The notes beneath the pieces are model-generated. The model ran no database searches, was not told the DNA's origin, and saw only the letters and a list, made by a program, of their open reading frames with translations. Shown piece by piece: positions 52,348 to 61,622 of a DNA stretch of 64,000 nucleotides. The stretch is from CAYQTL01 sp964420405 (lineage in GTDB: Bacteria > Acidobacteriota > Thermoanaerobaculia > Thermoanaerobaculales > Sulfomarinibacteraceae): NCBI GenBank assembly GCA_964420405.1, contig CAYQTL010000011.1, forward strand, positions 1-64,000, read 5' to 3'. The position numbers and the translations under genes are program-made. The number at the start of each line of letters is the position of its first letter. The stretch's first letter is position 1.

Positions 52348-53508
52348 TCAGCCGAGCAGGGTCGCGACCCGCCCGACCATCCGCCTCGCCCCTTCGGCGA
52401 ACGCCTCTTCGGGCGCGAGCAGGCTGACCACCAGCCAGCCGTCGGCTGGCATGTCGAACAGGTAGCCGGGATGGACGGCGACGCCGTCGCGCTCGAGCAG
52501 GTCGAGCGCCAGCGCCTCGTCGGAGACCACCGCCGGGAAGCGTACCGGCGCCGACCAGCCGCCGCCGACCGCGGGGACGCTCATCGACGGCTGCGCGGCG
52601 ACGAGCCCGCGGAGGGCGGCGAGGTTCGAGGCGCAGCGACGCCGGATCGTCGCCCGCAGGGGCTCGGACGCCGCCAGCAGGTCGGCGGCCGCCTCGGCGG
52701 CGGGAGTTGCCACCGACAGCGCGGCGTCCGCGATCCAGTCGAGCCGCTCGAGGGCCCGTGCGACCGTCCGGTCGTCGCCCGTCACCGCGATCCACCCCAG
52801 CTTGACCTGGGGAAGGCCGGCGCGTTTGGAGAGCCCCCCGAGCGTGAACCGCAGACCCGGACCGGGCCGGGCGAGGGACCGCTCGCCGGGGTCGTCCAGC
52901 GGGTAGGGGAGGAACACCTCGTCGACAACCTGCGCCCATCCCCGCCGGCGGCACACCTCGTCCACCGCGGCCGCGTCGGCCGGCGCCACGTGGCTGCCGG
53001 TGGGGTTGTTGGGATGTACCAGCACCACCGCCCGGACGTCCGAGGGGGCCCGCTCGAGGTCGGCCAGGTCCGGCCCCCAGCCGGTCTCGGGCCGGAGGGC
53101 GAAGGCCGCGGTCGCGACCCCCTCGCAGCGGGCGATGTCCTCGAGGAGGGGGTACGACGGAGTCGGCACCAAGACCCGCTCGCCGGGGTCGCACAGCAGC
53201 TTGAACAGCATCCCGTACGCCTCGCTGGTGGAAGCGGTGAGCACGATCCGATCGGCCTCCACCGCGCCGCCCCATCGCGCCAGCTCGGCCGCCACCGCGT
53301 CTCGCGCGGCGAGCGGTCCGCGCGGCTCCGGCCGGTAGGTCCTTCCCCGCGGGTGGGCGAGGCAGGACAGCAGGTCGCCGGGGAGATCGAAGCCCGCCCG
53401 TGTGGGGTTGGACAGCGTCAGGTCGAACGCCGGCTCGCCGAGCCGCCGGCGGGCGAGCGCCAGCCGGTTCGGCCGGAGGTCGTCCGGAACCCGGCCCGAG
53501 AACCGCAT
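52348..53508 (-). CDS. class I/II PLP-dependent aminotransferase
   Basis: 386 residues of fold-type I. Landmarks are LTASTSEAYGMLFKLLCDPG (cofactor phosphate region), LVHPNNPTGSHV, the pyridine-nitrogen Asp/Glu segment QVVDEVFLPY and the Schiff-base lysine region GGLSKRAGLPQVKLGW. Family members act on aspartate, alanine or aromatic amino acids; the substrate cannot be told. ATG 53508 gives the usual N-terminus. An upstream in-frame ATG (53565) would add 19 residues translated from a strong hairpin. 3' end is 5 bp from the convergent protease gene. Confidence 0.88.
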   Translation of the reverse strand: MRFSGRVPDDLRPNRLALARRRLGEPAFDLTLSNPTRAGFDLPGDLLSCLAHPRGRTYRPEPRGPLAARDAVAAELARWGGAVEADRIVLTASTSEAYGMLFKLLCDPGERVLVPTPSYPLLEDIARCEGVATAAFALRPETGWGPDLADLERAPSDVRAVVLVHPNNPTGSHVAPADAAAVDEVCRRRGWAQVVDEVFLPYPLDDPGERSLARPGPGLRFTLGGLSKRAGLPQVKLGWIAVTGDDRTVARALERLDWIADAALSVATPAAEAAADLLAASEPLRATIRRRCASNLAALRGLVAAQPSMSVPAVGGGWSAPVRFPAVVSDEALALDLLERDGVAVHPGYLFDMPADGWLVVSLLAPEEAFAEGARRMVGRVATLLG

Positions 53509-53525
53509 TGGTGGATCTTCCCACA

Positions 53526-53562
53526 GCGAGCGACGAGGCGGAGGAACCGCCTCGTCGCTCGC
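53526..53562. repeat. perfect 16-bp-arm hairpin in the aminotransferase leader
   Basis: GCGAGCGACGAGGCGG (53526-53541) and its exact complement (53547-53562) flank a 5-nt loop, between two possible starts of the minus-strand aminotransferase gene. No T run on either side. Confidence 0.85.
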
Positions 53563-53655
53563 CATGGAAACGGAGAACGCGACTTCGCCGGGACCTTGAT
53601 CGGAGCGGGCCGGACGGCACGGCTGTCGGCTCACGGGCGCGCTCGTGGTGGAAGA

Positions 53656-53661
53656 TAGAAT
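53656..53661 (+). promoter_or_regulatory. -10 box of the FAD/Fe-S gene, leaderless arrangement
   Basis: TAGAAT ends 7 nt before ATG 53669 and there is no Shine-Dalgarno sequence; same geometry as coaD. Confidence 0.6.
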
Positions 53662-53668
53662 CGGGCGG

Positions 53669-56554
53669 ATGGCAGACGACGGAAAGCGGCGGGCGTTCGA
53701 GGGGAGCGGGTGCGAGGTGCGGTGGGACCGGCTGACGCGGGAGCTGTACGCGACCGACGCCTCGCTGTACCGGGTGGAGCCGTCGGCGGTGGCGTTCCCG
53801 GCGGACTCCGCCGAGGCCGCCGCCGCGATCCGGGCGGCGGGCGAAGCCGGGTTGGCGGTGACGCCGCGCGGGGCGGGAACCGGGCTGGCCGGCGGCGCCC
53901 TCGGCGAGGGGCTGGTGGTCGAGATGGCACGCCGGGCGACCGCGATCGGGCCCCTCGACCGGGAGACATCCACGGTGCGCGTCGGCGCGGGTGTGGTGCT
54001 CGACCACCTCAACCGGTTCCTCCAGCCCGACGGCCTGTGGTTCGGGCCCGACATCGCGACGTCGTCGCGGGCGACCCTCGGCGGCATGATCGCCAACGAC
54101 TCCTCCGGCGCCCACGCCCTGGTCTACGGCACCACCGCCGACCACGTGGTGGCCCTCGAGGCGGTGCTCGCCGACGGCACGGTGGCGTGGCTCGGCGCCG
54201 GCCGCGACGACCTTCCCGAGCTGCGGCAGGCGGCCGACGCCGTCATCTCCCGTCACGCGGAGGAGATCGAGCGCCAGCTCCCGCCGGGACTGGTCAAGCG
54301 GTGGCCGGGCTACGGCCTGGACCGGGCACTGGGCGCGCCCGGCGACCTGTCCCGGCTGGTGGCGGGCAGCGAGGGGACCCTCGTGGCTCTGACCTCGGCG
54401 GTGCTGCGGGTGGTGCCCCGGCCCCGCCGGCGGGACCTGGTGGTGGTCTGCTTCGGCTCGGTGGAGGACGCCCTCGAGGCTGCCGCTGAGCTGCTCGACC
54501 TGGAGCCGGCGGCGGTCGAGCACGTCGACCGGATCCTGCTCGACCAGACCCGCGGCAACCCGGCCTACCGGCGCGCCCGGGAGCTGCTCGGGCTCGACGA
54601 GGCGCCGTGCGAGGCGGCGCTGCTGGTCGAGCTGTTCGACGACGACGGCGGCCGCGCGGCGGAGATCGGGCGCCGCGACCCGGGCCTGCGGACGGTGGTC
54701 TGTGCCGGTGCGGAGGAGCAGCGGCTGGTGTGGGAGGTCCGCCGGGCCGGCCTGTCGCTGCTCACCGGCCGTCCGGGTCCCCGCAAGGCGACCACGGGGA
54801 TCGAGGACGTCTGCGTCCGGCCCGGACAGCTCGCCGACTACGTGCGCGCGCTGCGGGAGCTGCTCGAGCCCCGCGGCCTCGAGGCGTCGTTCTACGGCCA
54901 CGCCGGCTCGGGGCTGCTGCACGTGCGGCCGGCGCTCGACCTCGGGGGAGCGGACGGGCCGGAGCTGCTCGCGGCCCTGGCCGAGGAGGTGTCCGAGCTG
55001 TGCCGCCGGTTCCGGGGCTCGTTCGCCTCCGAGCACGGCGTCGGCATCGCCCGCACCGCCCACCTGCGCGACCACCTCGGCGACGAGCTGACGGCGGCGA
55101 CCGCGGAGCTGAAGCGGTGCTTCGACCCCGCCGGCCGGCTCAACCCCGGCAAGATCGTCGACACCGGGCGGTACCGGGTCGACCGCGACCTGCGGCCCGA
55201 CGTCGCCGGCGCGCCGCTGCGGCTGCCGGTGGCCGAGGCATGGGCCTACCGCGAGACCGGCGGCGGCTTCCTGACGAACCTGCGGCAGTGCAACGGCAAC
55301 GGCGCGTGCCGGAAGTCGACGCCCGTGATGTGCCCGACCTTCATCGCCACCGGCGAGGAGATCATGTCCACCCGAGGGCGGGCCTCCACCATCCGTGCCG
55401 CCCTCGAGGGCCGCTTCGGCGAGCCGGCGGCGGCGCTCGCCTCCGACGAGCTCGACGCTGCGCTCGGGCCCTGCCTGGCGTGCAAGGCGTGCAAGTCCGA
55501 GTGTCCGACCGGGGTCGACCTGGCGCTGCTCAAGTCCGACCTGCTGTGGGCCCGCCACCGCCACCGCGGCGTGCCCCTCGTGGATCGGGTGATCGCCGCC
55601 GCCGACACCCTCGGCCGCCTCGGCTCTGCGACCGCCCCGATCGCGAACCGCAGCCTCCGCTTCCGCCCGCTGCGGCGGCTGATGGAGCGGGTGCTCGGGA
55701 TCGACGCCGAGCGGCCGCTTCCGAGCTACGCCGGCGACAGGTTCGACCGCTGGTTCGACCGCCGATCCGCGACCACGGACGGCCCCCGCGGCCGGGTCGT
55801 GCTGTGGGACGACACCTGGGTCCGCTACCACGAGCCGTCGATCGGCCGCGCCGCCGTGCGGGTGCTCGAGGCGGCCGGCTTCGAGGTCGTGCGGCCGGCG
55901 GGCCGGGCGTGCTGCGGGCGACCGGCGGCGAGCCGCGGTCTGCTCGACCGCGTGCAGCGGGCGGCGGCGCACAACCTGCCGCTGCTCGACCGCCTCGCGC
56001 CCGAGGCGGCGATCGTGTTCCTCGAGCCGTCCTGCTGGTCCATGTTCGTCGACGAGTACCGCCAGCTCGGAGTCGACGGCGCCGACCGGGTGGCGTCCCG
56101 GTGCACCACCTTCGAGCGCTTCCTGGTCGAGCTGCTCGACCGGGATCCGGACGCGCTGCCCCTCGCGGCGGGACCCTTCGAGGTGGCGGTCCACGCCCAC
56201 TGCCACGCCGCCGCCCTCGACGCCGCCGACGCCGCCGTGGAGCTGGCGCGGCGGATCCCGGGCGTGCGGGCGCACCGGCTGGACAGCGCCTGCTGCGGCA
56301 TGGCCGGCGCCTACGGCATGATGCGCGAGCACCGCGAGCTGTCCCGGAAGGTGGCGGCGCCGTTGCTCGACCGGGTCGCGTCGCTGCCCACGGGCGCCGA
56401 GCTGGTCGCCGCCGGGACCAGCTGCCGCCACCAGGTGGAGCAGCTCGGGGGCCGGCTACCGCTGCACCCGGCCGAGCTGCTCGAGCGGTCGCTGCGGCCC
56501 GGGCGGGTGAGCGCCCGTGAACCCGGCGGGCCCGGTTGCCGTTGTACCCGATGA
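53669..56554 (+). CDS. FAD-linked oxidase fused to Fe-S/CCG subunit (D-2-hydroxyacid dehydrogenase type)
   Basis: 961-residue GlcD-GlcF-style fusion, like YdiJ. Residues 35-270 are the FAD-binding domain (TPRGAGTGLAGGALG, TSSRATLGGMIANDSSGAHA, LVAGSEGTLVALTSAVLRV). 280-500 is the oxidase C-terminal domain ending SEHGVGIARTAHL..FDPAGRLNPGKIVD. About 530-620 holds two 4Fe-4S motifs (CNGNGACRKSTPVMCPTF and CLACKACKSECPTG). 710-940 has two CCG repeats (RACCGRPAAS and SACCGMAGAYG). Probably oxidises a 2-hydroxy acid such as D-lactate or 2-hydroxyglutarate and feeds electrons to the membrane. Divergent from an aminotransferase gene. Confidence 0.92.
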   Translation: MADDGKRRAFEGSGCEVRWDRLTRELYATDASLYRVEPSAVAFPADSAEAAAAIRAAGEAGLAVTPRGAGTGLAGGALGEGLVVEMARRATAIGPLDRETSTVRVGAGVVLDHLNRFLQPDGLWFGPDIATSSRATLGGMIANDSSGAHALVYGTTADHVVALEAVLADGTVAWLGAGRDDLPELRQAADAVISRHAEEIERQLPPGLVKRWPGYGLDRALGAPGDLSRLVAGSEGTLVALTSAVLRVVPRPRRRDLVVVCFGSVEDALEAAAELLDLEPAAVEHVDRILLDQTRGNPAYRRARELLGLDEAPCEAALLVELFDDDGGRAAEIGRRDPGLRTVVCAGAEEQRLVWEVRRAGLSLLTGRPGPRKATTGIEDVCVRPGQLADYVRALRELLEPRGLEASFYGHAGSGLLHVRPALDLGGADGPELLAALAEEVSELCRRFRGSFASEHGVGIARTAHLRDHLGDELTAATAELKRCFDPAGRLNPGKIVDTGRYRVDRDLRPDVAGAPLRLPVAEAWAYRETGGGFLTNLRQCNGNGACRKSTPVMCPTFIATGEEIMSTRGRASTIRAALEGRFGEPAAALASDELDAALGPCLACKACKSECPTGVDLALLKSDLLWARHRHRGVPLVDRVIAAADTLGRLGSATAPIANRSLRFRPLRRLMERVLGIDAERPLPSYAGDRFDRWFDRRSATTDGPRGRVVLWDDTWVRYHEPSIGRAAVRVLEAAGFEVVRPAGRACCGRPAASRGLLDRVQRAAAHNLPLLDRLAPEAAIVFLEPSCWSMFVDEYRQLGVDGADRVASRCTTFERFLVELLDRDPDALPLAAGPFEVAVHAHCHAAALDAADAAVELARRIPGVRAHRLDSACCGMAGAYGMMREHRELSRKVAAPLLDRVASLPTGAELVAAGTSCRHQVEQLGGRLPLHPAELLERSLRPGRVSAREPGGPGCRCTR

Positions 56555-56601
56555 CCGCCGGCGTCACCCGGCGGCCGCCGGCGTCGCGCCAGGGAGGATC
56601 C

Positions 56602-57504
56602 ATGCGGATCGGCTACATCGCACCCCTCGAGAGGGCCTGGGACCGGGTCGGCACCGTGCTGCTGCGGCCGTTCGACCCGGTCAAGTGGCTGGTGATCGGG
56701 TTCGCGGCGTGGCTCGCCGGGCTCGCCGGCAACTTCGGCGCCGCGTTCGGCTGGAAGGGCGACGACGTCGGGCTGGCCGATCTCGGTCGGATGGGCGACG
56801 GCGGCGGCGTGCTGGCATGGGCGTGGGCGATCCCGCTGGCGGTCGTGGTCCTGATGGTGGTGCTGGCAATCGTCGTGCTGCTGCTCTGGCTGTCGTCGCG
56901 GGCCAAGTTCATCTTTCTCGACAACGTCGTCCGCGACGAGGCGGCCGTCGCGGTGCCCTGGGCGCGCTACCGCCGGCTCGGCGACTCGTTGTTCCTGTGG
57001 CGGCTCGCGTTCGCCGCGGTCACGCTGGTGGCGATGCTCGCCGCGGTGCTCGTGCTGCTCGGGCCGGCGGCGCTGCTGGCGGCCGACGACGCGTTCCATG
57101 GCCTGTCCTTCGTCGGGATCTTCCTTGGCGCCGGGATCTTGCTGGTGCTCGGTCTCGCCGCCGGCTTCGTGCTGCTGCTCCTCGACTCGTTCGTGGTCCC
57201 CGTCATGTACCGCTTCGACCTCACGGCCACCGAGGCCTGGCGCGCCTTCCTGCCGTGGTTCAAGGCGCGGCCGGGGAGCTTCGTGCTGTACGCGCTGGTG
57301 GTGGTGGCGATCTCGATCCCGGTCATGGTGGCGTACTCGATCGTGTGCGTGCTGACCTGCTGCATCGCGGCGCTGCCGTACGTGGGAACGGTGGTGCTGC
57401 TGCCGGTGTGGGTCGGCTACCGGGCGTTCAGTGTCGAGTTCCTCGCCCAGATGCACCCCGACTTCGACCTGTTCCGTCCGGGGGTCGTGGTCCGCACCGG
57501 CTGA
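56602..57504 (+). CDS. multi-pass membrane protein of unknown function
   Basis: 300 residues with six hydrophobic segments. Opens MRIGYIAPLERAWDRVGTVLLRPFDPVKWLVIGFAAWLAG, an N-terminus shared by a group of hypothetical bacterial membrane proteins. Contains a Trp/Arg-rich cytoplasmic loop (VPWARYRRLGDSLFLWRLAF) and ends FSVEFLAQMHPDFDLFRPG. AGGGAGGA ribosome binding site before ATG 56602. Lies 47 bp after the FAD/Fe-S gene. No function assigned. Confidence 0.75.
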   Translation: MRIGYIAPLERAWDRVGTVLLRPFDPVKWLVIGFAAWLAGLAGNFGAAFGWKGDDVGLADLGRMGDGGGVLAWAWAIPLAVVVLMVVLAIVVLLLWLSSRAKFIFLDNVVRDEAAVAVPWARYRRLGDSLFLWRLAFAAVTLVAMLAAVLVLLGPAALLAADDAFHGLSFVGIFLGAGILLVLGLAAGFVLLLLDSFVVPVMYRFDLTATEAWRAFLPWFKARPGSFVLYALVVVAISIPVMVAYSIVCVLTCCIAALPYVGTVVLLPVWVGYRAFSVEFLAQMHPDFDLFRPGVVVRTG

Positions 57505-57543
57505 TCCCGAGGCGGCGGCGGCCCGCCGTGCCACACTGTCGCC

Positions 57544-58704
57544 GTGCCCCGGCTGCCGAGGACGGTCTACGCGCTCGGGGCCGTCAGTCTGCTGACGGAC
57601 CTCTCGAGCGAGATGATCTACCCGCTGCTGCCGGTGTTCCTGACCACCGTGCTCGGCGCTGGCGCGGTCTCCCTCGGGCTGATCGAGGGGGTCGCCGAGT
57701 CGGTCGCGGCGGCGGTCAAGCTGGCGGCCGGGCGCTGGTCGGACCGCACCCGCGGCCGGCGCGGCTTCGTTCTCGCCGGCTACGGCCTGTCGGGGCTGGC
57801 GCGGCCGGTGATCGGCGTCGCCGCCGGCTGGCCGGCGGTGCTGCTGCTGCGGTTCCTTGACCGGATCGGCAAGGGCGTGCGCGGCGCCCCGCGCGACGCG
57901 CTCATCGCCGACGTGGTGTCACCCGCCGAACGCGGCCGCGCGTTCGGCGTCCACCGCGCCATGGACCACGCCGGCGCGGTGCTCGGACCGCTCGCGGCGG
58001 CCGCCCTGCTGGGTCTCGGGCTCGGTCTGCGGGAGGTGTTCGTGGCGTCGCTGGTGCCGGCGATCGTCGTGATGGCGGTGATCCTGGGGTTCGTGCGCGA
58101 GCCCCGGCCGGCCTCCGCCGCCCCGCCCGCCGACGTCCGTTCGCCGACCGCGGCCGGGCCAGGCTTCACGCGCCTGATGGTGGCGCTCGTCCTGTTCGGC
58201 CTCGGCGCCTCGACCGACGCCTTCCTGCTGCTCGCCCTGACCACCGCCGGGGTGCCCGCCGCCGGCGTCGCCCTGCTGTGGGCGTTGCACCACGTCGTCA
58301 AGATGACGGCCACCGCGATCGGCGGGCGGCTGTCGGACCGGCGTGGCCGCAAGCCGCTCCTGCTGGCGGGCTGGGCGCTGTACGCGGCGGTCTACGTCGG
58401 CTTCGCGACCGCCCCCTCCGCCGGCTGGGTGATCGCCTGGTTCCTGGTCTACGGCCTCTCCTTCGGCTGCACCGAGCCGGTCGAGAAGGCGCTGGTGGCG
58501 GACCTCGCGTCGGCGGGCCGGCGCGGCGGTGCCTTCGGCGTGTACCACGCGGTCGTCGCCGCCACGGCGCTGCCGGCCAGCCTCCTGTTCGGGGCGCTGT
58601 GGACGGCGGTGTCGCCGGCCGCGGCGTTCGCGACCGGCGCCGGGCTGGCCGCCGTCGCCGCCATCGTGCTGGCCGGTGTCCCGGAGCCGCAGGCACGCGT
58701 CTGA
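57544..58704 (+). CDS. MFS transporter
   Basis: 386 residues with twelve predicted helices. The first cytoplasmic loop carries LAAGRWSDRTRGRRG, the MFS motif between helices 2 and 3, and a matching GGRLSDRRGRKPLLLAG sits in the second half. The opening ALGAVSLLTDLSSEMIYPLLPVFL is that of drug/metabolite efflux MFS proteins. Substrate unknown. GTG start; no Shine-Dalgarno sequence, with an ACACT box 6 nt upstream. 39 bp after the previous gene. Confidence 0.9.
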   Translation: MPRLPRTVYALGAVSLLTDLSSEMIYPLLPVFLTTVLGAGAVSLGLIEGVAESVAAAVKLAAGRWSDRTRGRRGFVLAGYGLSGLARPVIGVAAGWPAVLLLRFLDRIGKGVRGAPRDALIADVVSPAERGRAFGVHRAMDHAGAVLGPLAAAALLGLGLGLREVFVASLVPAIVVMAVILGFVREPRPASAAPPADVRSPTAAGPGFTRLMVALVLFGLGASTDAFLLLALTTAGVPAAGVALLWALHHVVKMTATAIGGRLSDRRGRKPLLLAGWALYAAVYVGFATAPSAGWVIAWFLVYGLSFGCTEPVEKALVADLASAGRRGGAFGVYHAVVAATALPASLLFGALWTAVSPAAAFATGAGLAAVAAIVLAGVPEPQARV

Positions 58705-59031
58705 CCCGACGGCGGACCCAGCCGCGTCCGGGACGCCACCCTGTGCGAGCGACACGCCGGAGGCGCGGCGGGAGTCGAAGGACATCCTCCGAGCTCCGGA
58801 GCCACGTCGCCTTTGCCTCAGATCCCGATCCCGATGGTGTCGGTCGCGTTCAGCGACAGCGGGACCGGCGTACTCGTCGGGAGCAGGAACCGGATCGGGA
58901 TCGGGATCGGAACGGAGGCGGACGGCCTGCGGATCCCGGGGAGCTCCTCCGACTCCGCCCTCCCCCACGGGGGTGTCCGCTCAGCAGGACGATGCCGGGG
59001 CGGACGACAGCGATCGGTGGTGGGGCCGGCA
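58705..59031. repeat. gene-free interval with two opposed composite repeats
   Basis: An inverted copy of the second module (58744-58781) and of the CATCGGGATCGGG box (58821-58835) is followed by a direct GGATCGGGATCGGGATCGG tract (58892-58910) and a diverged direct module (to about 58985). No gene seen. Confidence 0.7.
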
Positions 59032-60270
59032 TCAGCCGCCGGCACCGTCCTCCGCGAGCGCTGTGGCGAGCCGCCGGCAGCCCTCGTCGATCTCGTCCAT
59101 GGTGGCGAAGGTGAAGCACAGCCGCGCGAACCGGCGGCCGTCGACCGGCGCCGCCACCTGCTCGTCGGCCGACGGGTAGAACGCCGGCCCCGGCACGAAC
59201 GCCACCGCGGCCTCCACCGCCCGCCGGAACGCGGCGTCGGCCTCGTGCCGGGCGAGGCGCAGCCAGTAGAAGAAGCCGCCCTCCGGCTCGTGCCAGTCGG
59301 CGACGTCCGGCCCGAGGTGCCGCACGAGGGCCGTCCCCATCGCCGCACAGCGTCCGGCGTAGGTCGCGATCACATGCTCGAGGTGGCGCTCGAGGAGACC
59401 CCGCCGGCAGTACTCGGCCACCAGCGCCTGGGTCACGGTGGAGGTGCAGAGGTCCTCGCCCTGGCGGACCATGACCATGGCGCGGACGAGGGTCGGGTCG
59501 GCGACGGTCCACGCGACCCGGACCCCCGGCGCGAGCACCTTCGAGAACGACCCGGCGTAGACCACGTGGGGTGCGCCGGCGGCGAGCCGCATCAGGCTGG
59601 GCAGCGCCTCGCCGCGGTAGCGGAGCTGGCCGTACGGGTCGTCCTCGAGCACCGGCACGCCGAGCTCGGCGGCGAGCTGCACGAGCTGTCGCCGGCGCTC
59701 GAGAGCGAGGCACGCCCCCGACGGGTTGGAGAAATCCGGCACCGTGTAGACCAGCTTGGGCGTCCGGCCCGTGGCCCGCTCGACCTCGGCGACCACCCGC
59801 GGCAGCTCCTCGACCACCATCCCGGCGGCGTCGGCGGGGACCGCGGCGAATCGCGCGCCGGCGTTGCGCAGGCAGTGCAGCGAGCCCGGGTAGGTCGGCG
59901 CCTCGACCACCACCACGTCACCGGGGTCGAGCAGCGCCCGCCCGAGCAGGTCGACGGCCTGCTGGGAGCCGGATGTGACCAGCAGCTCCTCGGGGCGGAC
60001 CGAGCGTCCGAGGCGCTCCGACATCCGCTCCAGCAGGACCTCGCGCAGCGGCGGGTAGCCCTCGCTCGCGGAGTACTGCAGCACCGCGGGCCCGTCACGG
60101 CGGAGCACCTCGGCGCAGTCGGCGAAGGCCTCGACCGGGAACGCGGCCGGGTCCGGCAGCCCGCCGGCGAACGAGATCATGCCCGGCTGTTGGATGACCC
60201 GGAACAGCTCGCGGATCGGAGACGGTTGCATACGGGCGGCGGACGCGGACAGGCGGTACGGTGCCGGCAT
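59032..60270 (-). CDS. PLP-dependent aminotransferase, LysN/2-aminoadipate type
   Basis: 412 residues. N-terminal MQPSPIRELFRVIQQPGMISFAGGLPDPAAFP is the hallmark of the MocR-related LysN/AlaA group. Further features are LQYSASEGYPPLREVL, VTSGSQQAVDLLGRALLDPGD, YTVPDFSNPSGACL, the metal/cofactor Asp segment VLEDDPYGQLRY and the catalytic-lysine loop GSFSKVLAPGVRVAW. Substrate could be 2-aminoadipate, aromatic or branched amino acids. GAGGAGG ribosome binding site; a TACAAT box (60298-60293) serves as likely -10. Divergent from apaH. Confidence 0.9.
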   Translation of the reverse strand: MPAPYRLSASAARMQPSPIRELFRVIQQPGMISFAGGLPDPAAFPVEAFADCAEVLRRDGPAVLQYSASEGYPPLREVLLERMSERLGRSVRPEELLVTSGSQQAVDLLGRALLDPGDVVVVEAPTYPGSLHCLRNAGARFAAVPADAAGMVVEELPRVVAEVERATGRTPKLVYTVPDFSNPSGACLALERRRQLVQLAAELGVPVLEDDPYGQLRYRGEALPSLMRLAAGAPHVVYAGSFSKVLAPGVRVAWTVADPTLVRAMVMVRQGEDLCTSTVTQALVAEYCRRGLLERHLEHVIATYAGRCAAMGTALVRHLGPDVADWHEPEGGFFYWLRLARHEADAAFRRAVEAAVAFVPGPAFYPSADEQVAAPVDGRRFARLCFTFATMDEIDEGCRRLATALAEDGAGG

Positions 60271-60347
60271 CGGACCTCCTCGACGGTCCGGGATTGTAGC
60301 GCCGGCGGCGCGTTCCGCGACGCGCCGCAGGCGGCGCGCGAGGTGAC

Positions 60348-61145
60348 ATGGCGACCTGGATCATCGGCGACGTCCACGGCTGCTGGCGGACCCTGCAGCT
60401 GCTGCTGCGACGGATCGACTTCCGGACCGGCCGCGACCGGATCCGGCTCGTCGGCGACCTGGTCAACAAGGGCGCGGGCTCGCTCGAGGTGCTCCGCTGG
60501 GCCGCCGGGCACGACGGCGTGGTGGACGCGGTGCTCGGCAACCACGACCTGCTGCTGATCGCGCAGGCCGACGGCGCCGTACCGCGCCGCGACGAGGACA
60601 CCCTCGACCGGCTGCTCGACGCCCCGGACGCCGACGGGCTGGTCGACTGGCTGCGGCGGCGTCCGCTGCTGGCGCGGTACGACGACCTGGTGGTGGTGCA
60701 CGCCGCGGTATGGCCCGGCTGGACGTGGCAGCGGGCGCGGGACGCGGCGGACGCGGTGTCGCAGGCCGTCGTCGACCCAGGGCGGCTCGCCGAGGTGTAC
60801 CAGCGCCGCCGGACGCCCTGGCGGGACGACCTCGAGGGGTTCGACCGGGTGGCCGCCGCCGCGGCCGTGTTCACCCGGCTGCGGATGCTCGACCGCGACG
60901 GCGTCGCCCGCCTGACGGTCACCGACCATCCCGACGCCGTCGCCGACGAGCTGGTTCCGTGGTACCGGACCGCACGCATCCTGGAGGAGGGGCTCCGGGT
61001 GGTGTTCGGCCACTGGGCTCAGCTCGGCCTCCTCCGGGACGGCGCCGTCACGTGCGTCGACTCGGCGTGCGTCTACGGCGGCCCCCTCACCGCCATGCGC
61101 GCCGCGGACGGTTTCCTCGTCCAGCAGGAGAACGCGGAGGGCTAG
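60348..61145 (+). CDS. apaH: ApaH-like symmetrical diadenosine tetraphosphatase
   Basis: 265-residue metallophosphoesterase that splits Ap4A to two ADP. The metal-binding blocks GDVHGCW, RLVGDLVNKG and LGNHDLLL are present, followed by VVHAAVWPGW and VFGHWAQLG of the PPP/ApaH family. The 'VNKG' form and 'H..V.PGW' order fit ApaH better than protein phosphatases. Excellent GAGGTGA ribosome binding site. The final TAG stop is also the first base triplet of the foldback element copy B. Confidence 0.9.
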   Translation: MATWIIGDVHGCWRTLQLLLRRIDFRTGRDRIRLVGDLVNKGAGSLEVLRWAAGHDGVVDAVLGNHDLLLIAQADGAVPRRDEDTLDRLLDAPDADGLVDWLRRRPLLARYDDLVVVHAAVWPGWTWQRARDAADAVSQAVVDPGRLAEVYQRRRTPWRDDLEGFDRVAAAAAVFTRLRMLDRDGVARLTVTDHPDAVADELVPWYRTARILEEGLRVVFGHWAQLGLLRDGAVTCVDSACVYGGPLTAMRAADGFLVQQENAEG

Positions 61146-61308
61146 GAGGGCGTAGGGCATAGACTGACGGCGCCTTTCGGGCGTCGTGAGCGCCCGTTTC
61201 CGGCGGATTCTCGGCCCGTACTCAGAGTACTGCGCCTCGAATCCGCCGAAAACGGGCATCTCACGACGCTCCGAAATCCATCCGCCATCTATGCCCTACG
61301 ACCTCCTA
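61143..61308. repeat. 166-bp foldback element, copy B
   Basis: Almost a full palindrome: outer arms TAGGAGGGCGTAGGGCATAG / CTATGCCCTACGACCTCCTA differ at one position. The inner arms (from GCGTCGTGAG to GCGGATTC) are also complementary, and the centre has GTACTCAGAGTAC. Inverted relative to copy A at 46915. TA dinucleotides at both ends. Lies between the convergent apaH and sixA genes. Confidence 0.92.
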
Positions 61309-61622
61309 GTCGCCTCCCCCTCTCCGCGTCCGCGTCCGTGCAGCGGCAGCGCCAGGGAGAGCGACAGCATCAGCGCCGGCAGCGGCGACGGGGTCGGCGG
61401 TGCGGGCGTGCCGCGACGGCCGCTCGCACGCGTCGGGATCGGGGGCGGGGACGGGTTCGGGAGCGGAACGGAGGCGTGCGACGGGCGGAGGCCGAAGGGG
61501 GTCCTGCGACCCCCGCCACGCCTCCCGGCATGGCGCTCGCCCCGGATGACGTCGCGGAGGCGATCGTCTCCCCCGGCGTCATCCTGGGCGATCGGAGCGC
61601 CCGAGAGGGCGCCGCCCGAACC
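61309..61622. repeat. gene-free interval with composite repeat
   Basis: Contains CGTCCGCGTCCGTGC near 61327, a degenerate GGGATC/GGGGAC tract (61436-61467) and a diverged second module (61498-61552, ending CGCTCGCCCCGGATGACG). No gene seen. Confidence 0.7.
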
